DNA of 64,000 nt from Dioscorea cayenensis subsp. rotundata (Eukaryota; Streptophyta; Magnoliopsida; Dioscoreales; Dioscoreaceae). The stretch covers positions 1,505,699 to 1,569,698 of the forward strand of contig NC_052477.1 in assembly GCF_009730915.1 (NCBI RefSeq), written 5' to 3'. The notes under the pieces were generated by a model, which was given only the letters and a program-made list of their open reading frames with translations, was not told the DNA's origin and did no database searches. The translations under genes and the position numbers were made by a program. This document shows positions 11,849 to 23,944 of the stretch, piece by piece (position 1 is the stretch's first letter; each line of letters starts with the position of its first letter).

Positions 11849-13700
11849 TCAAAGTAAACCACTGTAATAAGGCACACCAGTTGGAGGCAACCAATTATCA
11901 CCAAGCAAGAAATTACTGACAGTGTAGTTAGCAGCATCAGTTCTATTCATAACAGGATGAACTCCAGACCAATTAACTCTATTGCTTGTATCACTTCCTG
12001 GTCCCCTGTTAACATACTCCCCATAATACAATGTATCAATTGCAAATGTTCCATTCCACGCCAACCACCCTGTTGGATCAATCAAACTATCCATGAATGA
12101 CTGCATTATCACTGTCCTTGAATACATCTTCCATGGCCTTCCAAGGTAAGTAATAGCCGCCCCGGGGTTTGCCGCCAAGTCTGCTCCGGCAAGCAAGCTA
12201 CAGTTTTGCATCGAGGTCCCCGTGTTCTGATTAGGATCCGTTCGACCTTGCGCCGTGATTGTGTTGCTTTGCCCATGAATTGGAACCCTTGAGTAGATAT
12301 TACAGTTTTGAAAAACAACTGCAGCGTTGCCGAATATGAAATCTACGGTTCCATACACATCACATTCTCGATAAAACTGTCTCAACGAGTGTGTGTACAA
12401 TGTATCTTGATACCCTTCAATACTGCAATCATAAAATGTCGATAGATCGGCACCATTCCGCAGCGCCACTGCTTGACCCTTCACCGCTCCGGCCGTGTTT
12501 CTGATCGATAAGCTTATTCCTACAAATCCCTGCCCGGTGACAACTACAATAAAAGAAAATTATCTTATGGTATCAGAACCAAAGTTTTTTTTTTATAGTA
12601 TCAGAGCAAATATATATGATTCACTTACTGAATGTTGCTGAATTGAAAGTTGTCCATCCATCTCCAACACTACGATTGCCGGTAATTACTGTTTGATTGA
12701 TGCCATCTCCGATCATCATAATATACATCTTCTTACTTGGAACATTGACATACTCCTCATAAACTCCTCCAGTGACATAAATCAAGAAGTATCCATTACT
12801 GCCATTATTGTTATTAGGAGCAGAATTAATAGCATCAGTGATGTTGGTGAAGTTCCCTGACCCATCTTGGCTCACCACCACATAATCAGCCACCAAGACC
12901 GGATCCGATGAGTCATTGAGAAGCTTCCGCCGACCGAAAGCACGCCTTTTCTCATCGGACATCTTCAAAGGCAAGCCGGAATCTCCATTGAGATCTACTT
13001 CATGGAATAACAAGCTTCTTGATCCATGATGAGGAGGCTTCCTCTTCTTCTTGTCCTTAACTTGAGGCACTCTCATTGACACAAAGCTATTCTTGGAGCT
13101 CTTTATCTTCTTGTTTGGAACCCAAGCTTTAGTAAACAATGCAAGTGAGACACTGTAAAGCTTTGATCCATTGAAGAGAGGAGAAGTGATGCCATTCTTA
13201 GTGCTCCATGCTTGTGCACTGGATTGAAGACTCTCTAAGCAAGTTTGTTGGTTTGTAAGTAGAGCACTTAAAAGGGTATGGATTAGCTCAGTTTGAGGGT
13301 CAAGCAAGTTGGTGGTGGAGTTCACTACATTGCTAGAAGCAATCAAGAACTCAATGTTTAGGTTGCAGAGAAACTGGCAATCTCTGAGAGCTTGGAGAGC
13401 TGCTGATGTTAAGGTTTTCGGACGGGAAAGGTATCGGTTTATCAAGTCGGCAAATTTCCGAGCATTCAATAAGGATTTAGCAAAGGAGAACCTGCTGTAG
13501 TTGTAAATGGAGTCAGTTTTGTTTGGAGGGAGGACTTGTTTGCAAAAAGATGGGTCTGGTGCTAAGTTGCATGCTGCTCCGGCGTTCACCGGTGTTGCCG
13601 GGGAGTCATCGGAGAGACATGCAGAGAAGAAGAGGATGAAGATGAAGGTCAAGAAAGGGAGGTTGGTGGTGAATTTTGAGGACATTTTGTTTGAAGTCAT
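11849..13700 (-). CDS. Pectinesterase with PMEI pro-region (type I PME)
   Basis: Two exons, 13700-12629 and 12543-11849, give 588 residues; the intron is 85 bp with GTAAGT...AG. Pectinesterase removes methyl esters from cell-wall homogalacturonan. Residues 1-30 form a hydrophobic signal/anchor. The PMEI-like pro-region (about 37-200) contains paired cysteines. A subtilase-type processing site, GRRKLL, lies before the catalytic domain. Catalytic residues in exon 2 match the family: Q381 (QAVAL), Q403 and D404 (YQDTLY), D425 (VDFIFG) and R493 (LGRPW). The length is normal for type I enzymes. Other in-frame starts lie at 13718 and 13685; I chose 13700 because the hydrophobic segment follows at usual spacing. 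Nothing indicates inactivation. Confidence 0.93.
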
Positions 13701-14105
13701 AGATAAGATTACATGCATGCATGTCTATGTATATATATATATATATAAGAAGAAGAAGAAGAAGAAGAAGAAAGATTAATTAGGGTTAGGTTTAGGGTTC
13801 ATGCATGGAGCTCCACTAATGTCTGGGCTGGCGGGTTTGGTGCTTCATTTGGATTGTCAATGGAGGTGTGATTTTAAAAGCGCTAGTTGTTTCTTCAAGG
13901 GATGACTAAGGGCTTTATTTTTTATTATATATATTTCATTAATTTAAGCAAGGTTCTCTTTGACTAATGAGATAAATATACATGGGGTTGGATGCATGGA
14001 TTTGGTATTTTTAAAGAGAGGGAGGAAAGTAATCATATTCTTTGATTGGAAATTTGGAATGTTAATTTGATGTTGTTGTGTCAATGTAGTGCATGCCACT
14101 AGGCT

Positions 14106-14144
<39 letters not shown>

Positions 14145-14889
14145 TTTGAGAAGAATCTTAGTTGATTTTTGTGGTTTGAATAGAGTTAAAGAAGGGAAGG
14201 TGTATTTGGTTCTATTACTTTTTTCAATGTGAAAAAGAGACATTACTCATTAGTTCCCATTTGGAAGGTTTCTGTGACTACTTTTAATAGGAGTATTAGT
14301 ATTATTAAAAAAAAATTATAGAATATGAATTATGTTGGTGTTGTAAAATAATTTACTTGGTATAATTCTAATAGTGTAATTCATAAAATGAAATTATTAT
14401 TAGTCAAATATTTTTTTTGGTAGCCAAAGACCTTTGGTCCACTAGCACTTTGGTTCTTCGCCAGCTATTTAGAACTCCCCTGCACACAAGTGTTCGTGAT
14501 TATAGATTTAATCTAATCTAATCTAGTGTTTTTTGTCCAATTTTTTTTATTATAAAATATAGTATAAATTACTTGATGTATATATTGTTAATTACCTTTT
14601 ATATATAACTATTTTGGTATAATATAGTTTTTAAATTAAATTTTTTTTAAAGTAATTAAAGACCATTAGTAAATTATGATTTATCTATTTTTATAAAAAA
14701 GAATCATTAATCACAATATATATTATATATATTGTACAAGGTTGCATCTCCACCATCACCAAATTTTTCAGTGTTGATATATGACTTCATCCAAATGAAG
14801 GAAACTACCAAGAAAAAAATCCGAGAGACCACTTGAAATTTTTAATACAAAAATTGCATTAAAGTAACACGTACCTTCTCTATATATAT

Positions 14890-15300
14890 ATACAATCACT
14901 TTAATCATGCATGTAGTTATATGTATATATATATTTATAAACACACTACTAACTATGAAGTTAACCAGTACGCAAATGTCAACTAAATTAGGCATTAATT
15001 AAGCTCCACATTGCGTACGTACTAAGAAAATGCATGAAAGCATGAACTTAATGAAGTAAAATGAAAGACGACCATTAAATGACTTTGCTATATCTATATA
15101 TATATATATATATAATCAATTGAATTAATCAAGCATGTGGTTATTTCACTAAATTATAAAAATACAGTTTGAACTGTGAAGTTAATTAGTCTATAAATGC
15201 CAACTAAATTAGGCATTGAGATGCGCATTATATGCTTAAAAAATGTATGAAAAGATGAACTCATTGAAGTCAAAATGAACGATGAGCATTGAATGACTTG
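14890..15300. repeat. Old direct duplication, unit about 230 bp
   Basis: The stretches 14890-15110 and 15125-15300 share the same order of words: CATGT(A/G)GTTAT, GAAGTTAA, CAACTAAATTAGGCATT, ATGAAA.GATGAACT, and GA.CATT.AATGACTT. They differ by many substitutions and small gaps, so the duplication is old. Confidence 0.65.
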
Positions 15301-15889
15301 AACGCGTTTAAGAAAGTTATAAAGAGAGACTATTTGCTCACAGAAAACTCACAAGTTGGTATTTATTTGGTTCAAGCTATTTATTTCAAAGTCAATGAAG
15401 GCATTGCATGCATGATATAATATTTACTCCATATATATATATATATATATATTCAAAAGTCAGGGCTTGCCTAACTTGTCATATTATCACCCAATAGTCA
15501 ACAATATCTATATATTATTTATTTTTAGTCATTCAAATCATAATAATTCATGTACTAAATATTCAAAGAGAAAATTAAGCAATATGTAAAGGTTTGGTAT
15601 GCCTAAATCATTACATATAGCTTCTTTAACAAACTCAAATAAATAAATCACATTGTTCTTTAATCAACTAATAAAAACAATTTGTGCGATGATGAAAAGA
15701 TTTTGCAAATTTATATGGTTTGATTAAAGAAAAATGTTGAATATGAGTCAGCCGAAGCCCATCTTTTATACACTCCCTCATTAGATTTATTCCCACATTA
15801 GGTAACAAGATAAGTTTTGAACACTTTATATAAAGTTTTTGTTTTATTTATTGAGAAATTATATTTGGTTTTACACCTTCTATTGATAT

Positions 15890-16290
15890 TTCAAATGATT
15901 TTTAAGTTTGTTTAGTTCTGAAATTCTTTCTATTTATATGTTAATTGTGCCACATACTATTAATTAGAGTCATGGGTTTTTTAAGTTATGACAGTGAACA
16001 TATTAACTTTATCATAGTTTTTGTTATTTTAATAATTGCATGAAACATTATCTTCCCCATTATATTATTAAAAAAATAAAAAATACATCAATATATATAT
16101 ACGAACAAAAGCAAACATATTAAAGACAATTAAAAAATAAATAAATTTAACAATAAATTTATTATTCGAATAACTTTTTAACTTTGTTTAGTTGCATGAA
16201 TTCTTCTTATTTATTAATGACTGAGTTGGGCCATGCCATTGGAGTTAATGAGCTTGTGAATTTATGATAGAGAACATGTTAATATAAAAC
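15890..16290. repeat. Old direct duplication, unit about 260 bp
   Basis: Stretches near 15900-16010 and 16170-16280 share TTTAA.TTTGTTTAGTT, ATTCTT.TATTTAT, a GCCA(C/T)..CATT...GAGTYA-like part and ATGA.AG.GAACAT.TTAA. Similarity is partial and the boundaries are approximate. Confidence 0.45.
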
Positions 16291-16510
16291 CAATATCAAG
16301 TTATTTAATAGAATTGAATAATATATTTCATTTGAAGTGCTTGTAAACTTCTAATATTCAAAACATTAATCTCTTAAGATACAACAACATCTTCTACACT
16401 GTATCTTCTTTAAAATTAAAAAGAAATACAAGCACATCACTATATATATATATACCAAAAGACAAAAGGCAAGAAACACTATAAAGAAATAAATAAATAA
16501 ACAAATGAAA

Positions 16511-18963
16511 CTATTTAATTAAATCAGCAGTGAAAGCCACACCAGTGGAAGGCAACCAAGAAGTGCCATCAATGAACCTTCTAACTGTAAAATAACTAGC
16601 AACTGCTTCATCTTTAATGACATGATAACCTGGCCACCTCACTCTCCCTGCAACTGAAGAACCAGGTCCATAATTCATATACTCTCCATAAAACAAAGTC
16701 CTCAATCCAAAGTCCCCAAACCACTCCAACCATCCTTGAGGTTGCACTTGTGCACTTAAATAGGTCTGCATGAACACTGTCCTTGAATATGCCTTCCATG
16801 GCCTTCCAAGATATGTAGGGTATGTTGCATAAACATAACTGTTATGGATTGAAAATCCAGTGTTTTGGTTTGGGTCTTTTCTTCCTTGGGCAGTAATGGT
16901 GACCTTTTGGAAGGGAAGAGGACGGCGAGAAAAGATCTTGCAGTTTTGGAGCACGGCGTGGCCGTTACCGAAGATGAAGTCGATGGTGCCGTAGATGTTG
17001 CATTCACGGTAGAATTGTCGAAGTGAATGGGCGTAAAGCGTGTCCTGGTAGCCTTCGATACTGCATCGATAAAAGGCCGATCGGTCTGAGTCGACTCGGA
17101 GAGCTACCGCTTGGTGGTTCGCCGGTCCGGCTGTGTTTCGGAATGTTATATCTCTTGCTATGAAGCCTTGTCCTGAGACAGCTGATCAGTGCACATTGAG
17201 CTTAGTTAATTTAAGTCTATGTGTATTGTTAGAAACAAGAACAATGGGAGCACAAGTTATTCTAAAAATAATCATGAGTTCATATATGTTTGTCATAAAT
17301 TACATCTTGTTCATAATCAGCATTTGTCTATATATCCATGTGTGCTAATTTTTTTTTTTTTTTACAAAAACAACAAGCGTTGTATATATCAGGGGCGTGC
17401 ACATGAGCAGCTGGAAATTAATCGTCCAACCCCGCACACCCTCAACCCGGGACAAAAAGATATATTGGACTGTGTGTTATTTTGGTTTCTCATATTTCAA
17501 ATGATTAATAAAAGATTTTAATGTATGCTTCTTAAGTTTAAGTAAAGAAGGCAAGAAGCTAAAACACTGTTTAATTTTGCATGCATAAACACTCAAAAGG
17601 TAATTCTACAAATGAGATGTTTAATTGATGCTATGAATATACAAATCAAAACTCAAATCACAGAAGCACATATTCATACATCATATTTTTTTGCATGCAA
17701 ATTAATTAAGCACACTCAAATTATAATTCTATCAAATGATATTTGAATATGTCATATTAAAACACACACAAAATTTTGTAAACCTAATCAAACAAGACAC
17801 AAACTTTAACCCTAATAATAAATACACAAATAAAACCCTAATCACAAAAAGCACAATATTCTCTCTATATATTCTCCATACAAATTAATTAAGCTCTCAA
17901 ACCACAATTCTATCAAATGATATATGATGCCATGTTGAGACACATAACACAAAAAAAAAAAACCCCTAACCCTAACCCTAATGATAAGTAACACATGATA
18001 CATACCAAATGTTGCAGTTCTGAAAGTAGTCCATCCTTGCATGAAGTTCCTACTCCCAGTGATAACTGTAGCTCCTATTCCATCCCCCACCAACATTATA
18101 TTACTCTTCTTCTTCTTCAACTCCACATTCTCTCTATAAATCCCCTTCTTCACATATATAATATACCTCCTTGAGCTGTGACTTGGCGCCTCGTTCACCG
18201 CCGCCATTATCGTTCGATATCTTCCACTGCCATCTCCGGCCACCACTGCATCCACCCTCATCCCTCCCTTTGGATCACCATGCATCAACTCCTCCTCTTC
18301 TGATGTTATCCATGGAGGTATCTCATAGTTGTTATGATCTCCTCCTCCTCCAATGGTCTCATTCCTAACCGGAAAATGCGGCATTATGCTTCGCAATCTT
18401 CGATACATCTCTAACACATTGCTTATCAGCTGCGTCACTTCATCTAAGCTTCCTCTGATGTAGTTCTTCAGACGTCCATCAGTGCCATGAAAGCCTTCTA
18501 AACATGTGTCTTGATTACTTAAAGCAGCACTCAACCAAGCTCTTAAGTTCCCTTCTCTGTGTATGTTGTTCTCTTCTGTCTCAATGAAGCTCATCTCCTC
18601 CAATGACCATCCTAGCTCTGACACAGAGTAGTCGAGGAGCTCGACACAATCATCGATCGCCGTCTTCTCTCGAAGGTTTATCGACAAGGAAACTAGGCTT
18701 GATACCGACTCGATTGCTCGAATGGCCTCATTTATTGTTCCTTTGACTGCGGCATGCATTATCGACACCGGTGTAGCTCTTCGATCATCGATGTGGCATT
18801 CGGTGTGAATGTAGGATGTGCAATCTTTGTGTTTGGTTGTGTTGAAGCATGCTTGTCTTATCAATGAGGATTGGAAGGATGTTTCTTCAGGGTTTAAGAG
18901 TGCATGGTGAAAAGGGAGATAGAGTAAGAAGAACAAGAAGAAGAAGAAGTCGGCTAAGGCCAT
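16511..18963 (-). CDS. Pectinesterase with divergent pro-region (type I PME)
   Basis: Two exons, 18963-18006 and 17181-16511, give 542 residues; the intron is 824 bp (GTATGT...AG) and interrupts at the same place (after ATF) as in the neighbouring gene, so the two are paralogues. The N-terminus is a hydrophobic signal peptide (about 5-22). The PMEI-like pro-region has cysteines at the expected places. Catalytic residues are present: Q343, Q365, D366, D387 and R446, with LGRPW at 444-448. The usual RR-LL processing motif before the catalytic part is not clear: there is PPWITSEEEELM instead. The enzyme should be a secreted pectin methylesterase; whether its pro-region is cleaved is uncertain. 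Confidence 0.93.
17965..17982. repeat. Three CCCTAA units in a pectinesterase intron
   Basis: A short run CCCTAACCCTAACCCTAA inside the intron. It is the six-base TTAGGG type, not the usual plant seven-base TTTAGGG. It is too short to mean more than a small interstitial repeat. Confidence 0.7.
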
Positions 18964-19007
18964 TAGTTTTGGATGAAGATGGTAAGTAAAGAAGAAAGAT
19001 TTAGAGT

Positions 19008-19017
19008 TTTATTTATA
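19008..19017 (-). promoter_or_regulatory. TATA-like box of the second pectinesterase gene
   Basis: On the minus strand TATAAATAAA lies about 45 bases before the ATG at 18963. The spacing would leave only a short leader. Confidence 0.5.
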
Positions 19018-20047
19018 TGAATATGATGAAGCTTTGGAAGATGGCAAGTTGAGCATTGTTTGTAATTCAAGTTTGTTCTTTATACTTTACTTCTTTCTTG
19101 AGTGATGCTTCTTTTTAATATTCAGAAGTTCATGCAATAGAGAGAACAAGTTATTCCATGTATACTTTTGTTAGCTTGCTTTTAGATATGAGAAATTATA
19201 ATGTAATTTTTATATACAAAGTTGAACTTAAGAATAAGAACAAAGGCTTATTTATATATAAAGTTACAAGGGATTTATTCTTTTGGGGATTAAAAGGTAA
19301 AGAGGGGGTGGGACTACAACAAGTGATTCCATGTTTGATTGTCACTTCTATTACTTGTTTCAATTTTCTAGCTAGATTCCATTTTGATGTGGACTACTTC
19401 ATTAAAGTTAATTATATATTTCGTTGTTTAATTCTTTATATTTATCTAAATATAAAATATTGATCTTCTAAAGAACAATTATTACAAAGAAACAAATGTT
19501 TATATATATATACAAATGTTTGTATATATGTTCTACATATATACAGATAAAGTTTGTGTTGTTTATGTTTAATTTCCCTTTGTATATGTTATAATCCTCT
19601 TATTATATTTGTTAATTTTTATTAAATATGATTTATTTATTTTTTTTAATAATAGACGACAAGCGCTCTTTTTATATGAATATAAACATTACCAAACAGT
19701 ACTGAAACCCGGATGTACAATATATGTATATATGAATAAACTTTCCCTCTTATAAAAAAATAAATAAATAAACTTTCACAAAATCTTTATAAGAGGCTTG
19801 TTATGTGAATATGATAAACGCATATAATACAAATATACAATTATGTAAAAATACAGAAAATTACCTCATTCAGTAATTTACCTATTTTATAGAATATGAT
19901 CAAGATTTATTACTCTTCATCTATTAACACTTTCTCTCTACATCACATCCATGAACGTCACTAGCTTAGAACCTTTAATATATATATATATATATGGATA
20001 TATATAACCTATCTATTCTAAATAGTGAGAGACTCTCTTGTAATTCT

Positions 20048-20694
20048 CAAGGTTTTCAGACCCGGACCGGCCATCGACCCGGACAAGGGTAGGGGTCAGG
20101 GGTCGAGGGGTTCAACCGGGTTGAACCGGGGTTGAACCGGGGTCAATAATTTTTATTAAAAATAATATAATTTTTAGTTATATATAATTAAAAAAATTAA
20201 ATATTGAAGAATAAAAAATAAAAAAATAAAAAACATGATTTTTAAAAATTTAAGTGAGTATTTTATATAAATAAATATTGAATTACACCACATTAAAAAT
20301 GTAAAATACACCCAATAACATAATAATAAACTAATATAAAATTAATTGAGAAGCATAAAAATATTCACAAAAGAAATACACAACTAAAAAAAGTTCATTA
20401 AAAAAATTAAAAATAAAAATATTCCCCTTGGTCTCCCACTTTCTTAGTTTTATAATTTTTACATTATAACCCCAAACATTAATATATTATAAAAAAATAA
20501 AATAAGAATTATTGGTGCAAACCGGGTTGATGACCCGTACGATCACCGGGTCATCGGTTCGATCGCCTGGGTTGCCGGGTTCAACCCCGTTTTATCAAAA
20601 TCCGGTTTTATATATTGAACCCGGGACCCGGTTTTAAAGCTGGTCCGAGTCAGCCAGTCCGACCGCCCGGTCCGGTCCGGGTCTGAAAACACTG
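20048..20694. mobile_element. hAT-type MITE, 647 bp
   Basis: Terminal inverted repeats start CAAGG on the left and end CACTG on the right, and share the core GTTTTCAGACCCGGACCGG. An exact 8-bp duplication GTAATTCT flanks it (20040-20047 and 20695-20702), as expected for hAT elements. The ends are GC-rich with repeated AACCGGG words; the middle is AT-rich and has no coding sequence, so it is non-autonomous. Confidence 0.9.
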
Positions 20695-21174
20695 GTAATT
20701 CTACTCACACATAAATTTTATTAAGTTTATCTATATTTTAAATCAAATAAAACATTAATAATAAGAGCTAAACATCAATAATAAAATTTCTACACACATT
20801 TATTTTGATATCACAACACACATGTAACAACATTAAAACAAATGTTCACACACACACACACACACACAAATTGGTGTTTATAATTTAATTAATAATTATA
20901 CACCATCTAAATTACTAAGTGATAAACTTATTAAGAAAAACATGAAATAGAAAAAGAGAAATGGACCGCATTGATCCAAAGGGCATGTGGAGGAGTTCAG
21001 AGAGCACATGAGAAGAGAAATGGCAGCCTCTCTTGCAGTCCACTCTGTCCTTCTCTTTTCCCATGAATCATGGACCCTAAAAAAGCACACTTATTGCACT
21101 ATTTTTTCTCTCTTTTTCTTTTTCTTATTCTTTCTTGTCCCTTTCCTTTCTTTTTCTTTCCTCTCTTTTATTTT

Positions 21175-21300
21175 TATTTTTATACTTTCAATTTATATTC
21201 TTGCAATATGGTAAGCTTTCATTTACTATTCCTCCCTTTTATTTTTATTTTTGTACTTTCAATTTATATTCTTGCAATATGGTAATTAGTTTTCATTTAC
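21175..21300. repeat. Tandem duplication with 71-bp period
   Basis: The word TACTTTCAATTTATATTCTT followed by GCAATATGGTAA occurs at 21183 and again at 21254, each after a TTTTATTTTTATTTTT tract. The copies are nearly identical, so this is a recent small duplication. Confidence 0.85.
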
Positions 21301-23884
21301 AACATATTGTATGTTCTACTCAAAATACAAAAGAAAAAAAAATTGTATTAGATCTAACTAAAAATTATGGCGAAGTAAATATATTATTTTCTTAAAATAT
21401 AATTATATTATTATTTAGAGTATTTTCTATGTTTAGAATTATTGAATCAATTATACATAACATAATAATCTTGACTATTTGATGTAGGAGATAACTTTTT
21501 ATACTTTCTTTTTTATCCATTTTATTATATTAAAAAAATAAAAATTTGAAATACCTATGTAAATCGAAACAAAAAATAGTGAATGACATGAACAAAAAAA
21601 ATTGTAAAAATCATGGTAGATATATTAATGTATAATTAAAAAGGGTAGTAATATTTATACATGCATATATGTATTTAAATAATTTTTAAACACAAAATTT
21701 AGTAACCCTTGAATAGTAAGGGCCTTTTTCAAAGTTCATTGAAACTTTGAGAGCAATAGGGCCCATCAATTCCTAGTCTACTCACTAGGGAAAGCTAGGG
21801 TTTGTCTTCTTTGTTTATTTTATTTTATCTTTTATAAATGTATAATAAATATTACACCTTCATTTTCACCCTCAATTTAATCACCATTTATAACTTTTTA
21901 TTTTCTATCTTGTGTCAACTAAAACTAATTTTATCTTTTATAAATCTAAATCAATAAATAAATCCTTTAGTCTGAATTATTGATAGCATGACATAAATTC
22001 GAAACTAATTAGCTTGAGCTTGACAACATCTGTTCCAACTTAGTTCAATTTAACTTGACATTGATTGAATTAATTTTATTGTTATAAATTTAAAATCCAT
22101 ACCAAAATTTTGGTTTTCTATACTACACATCTTTTCATATTACAATACCTCTCAATGTATATATGCACACATGAAAATAAAGAATGAAAGATAAGATAAA
22201 AACATAATATAAAAATGCAAGTAGGGTTTTTTTTTGTTTACAATGTGATTGAGTTACCTCAAACATATATTTTTTTATTATTATATTTTAATTATATATT
22301 CGATCTCTAGTGTAAAAGTTAATTACTTTAATCGTTTGGCTATTGCTACACTGACAATTGATAATTTTTTTTTTTTTAATAAATGTGGACAAGTCATGGG
22401 TTAGGGATGAGCATAAGTGAGGATCTGCTCCCTACAACATTTGTACCCTCTGCTTTTGAAATTTGAGATTTGAACTCGCTTTTTTAGTGGGACGAATACT
22501 TTATACGGAGGACCTAATGTCAATAGACAAAAAAAACCATTAGCAATTGATAGATATTTCTAATTATTTGATTTATTGACAACCTTAATAAACACCCATC
22601 AATAATATTTCACGGACCCTCGGAGACTATATATATATATATATACTTCACATCTATTAGTTCATACTATAGGAGATGCCCTAACCCCTAAGGGTTAATG
22701 ACAAAGAAGGTGGTCCTATCCTATCTATGTCCAAGGGCTTCATGTTATTGTTTTTGTGGTTTCTAAGGGTAATCCGTTGGAGTTTCAAAGGCTCAAACGG
22801 CTCTTTCTCCCTTTTTGTCATTTCTCTCCTTTTTATTTTAAACTTCAAAGATAGAGGACAAAGTACTACTATACATAGACATAGTCAAGAACTAGGGTAT
22901 TTTAGTAAATTTCTTTTTACATAATATTATATTCATGATTTCCTTTTCCATTTTCTACATCACGGCTTCTTCATATATATATTTTATATAGTCAAACATC
23001 ATAGGGTAAAAGGAGCAAATTAGACTAGCCAAAAACCAAGTTACAAACTTACAATCATACAATTATTTCCTTGAATACATATTTAAATAGTTTTCTCTAA
23101 AAGTACTTTGATAAACCATTTATTAATAAAATACATAAAGAAGAATATATCATTATTTTGTTTTGTTTTTCTTGATTAATATTTTTCTTCAAAACTACAA
23201 ATACCTTTTTAGTTGGCTTCTAATAAAACTATATATCTAAAAAATATTTACTTATATTTTTGCCAAAGAAAATTAATTACACCTCTTTGAATATTTTCAA
23301 TTTTATAATAATAGCTCATATATATATATATATTTGAGTTATTGATCCATAGAGTGCCAGAGTGTCAAAATATTGAGAGCTCTATAAAGATTAGACTTTT
23401 TAAATTATCCACATCCCAACCCCTAGGAAGAACCATGCTATTATTTTTTAGTATTTTTAAAACAAAATAATATATAAAATGTGTTTTCATAACTTTTTCT
23501 AGTAATTCAATTTCTTTAAAATGTGACTTAGAGATATTAAAAATAAATAAATCTGATATTAAAAAAAAAATTACATTTTTCACATATTATGTGCTAGAGA
23601 AAGAAAAGTTTAGCTAAGAAAGAGGGGTGTTTTGGGAAAAGAGAGTAATAAAGAGAAACAAAGGTTTCATGTGAACACCTATTCCTCTGCCACACTAGTT
23701 ATTTATTAAAAATAAAAATTAAAAAAAAAAAGAATTAAAAGAGAAAGGTGGAGCTTTTAAGAGAGTGATCAGTGGAGACAATAATGGCAGAAAACCAGTA
23801 GCAAGAGATAGAGATAGAAACAGAGAGAGAGATAGAAACAAAGAGAGAGAGAGAGAGTGAAGATAGACAAGTGTTTTTGCTCTT

Positions 23885-23890
23885 TATAAA
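23885..23890 (+). promoter_or_regulatory. TATA box of the GH9 gene
   Basis: TATAAA lies 60 bases before the ATG at 23945, after a GA-rich tract (23810-23860). Spacing fits a short leader. Confidence 0.65.
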
Positions 23891-23944
23891 CAGAGCTCAC
23901 TCTTCTCATCTCTTTGCTCTGTGCTTTGCTTTGCTTTTTCCCAA

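Larger units (their letters stand above)
13701..16510. other. Spacer between the two pectinesterase genes
   Basis: About 2.8 kb of AT-rich sequence. A (TA)n and then a (GAA)n tract (13730-13772) lie just upstream of the first pectinesterase start and a long (TA)n at 14106-14142. Two old direct duplications are listed separately. A stretch at 14415-14510 looks like a remnant of a dispersed repeat. No coding potential was recognised. Confidence 0.55.
19018..23884. other. Large AT-rich spacer with repeats
   Basis: No gene recognised. It contains (TA)n tracts (for example near 19980 and 22630), a (CA)n at about 20848-20868, the hAT-type MITE at 20048-20694, a 71-bp duplication at 21175-21300, and an inverted repeat CAAAGTT...AACTTTG near 21735-21755. 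A (GA)n tract at 23810-23860 sits in the presumed promoter of the GH9 gene. Small open frames here are in low-complexity sequence. Confidence 0.55.

Noticed and set aside
13309..13779. Plus-strand open frames over the first pectinesterase exon
   Set aside because: Antisense shadows; the minus-strand frame has family motifs and correct splice sites.
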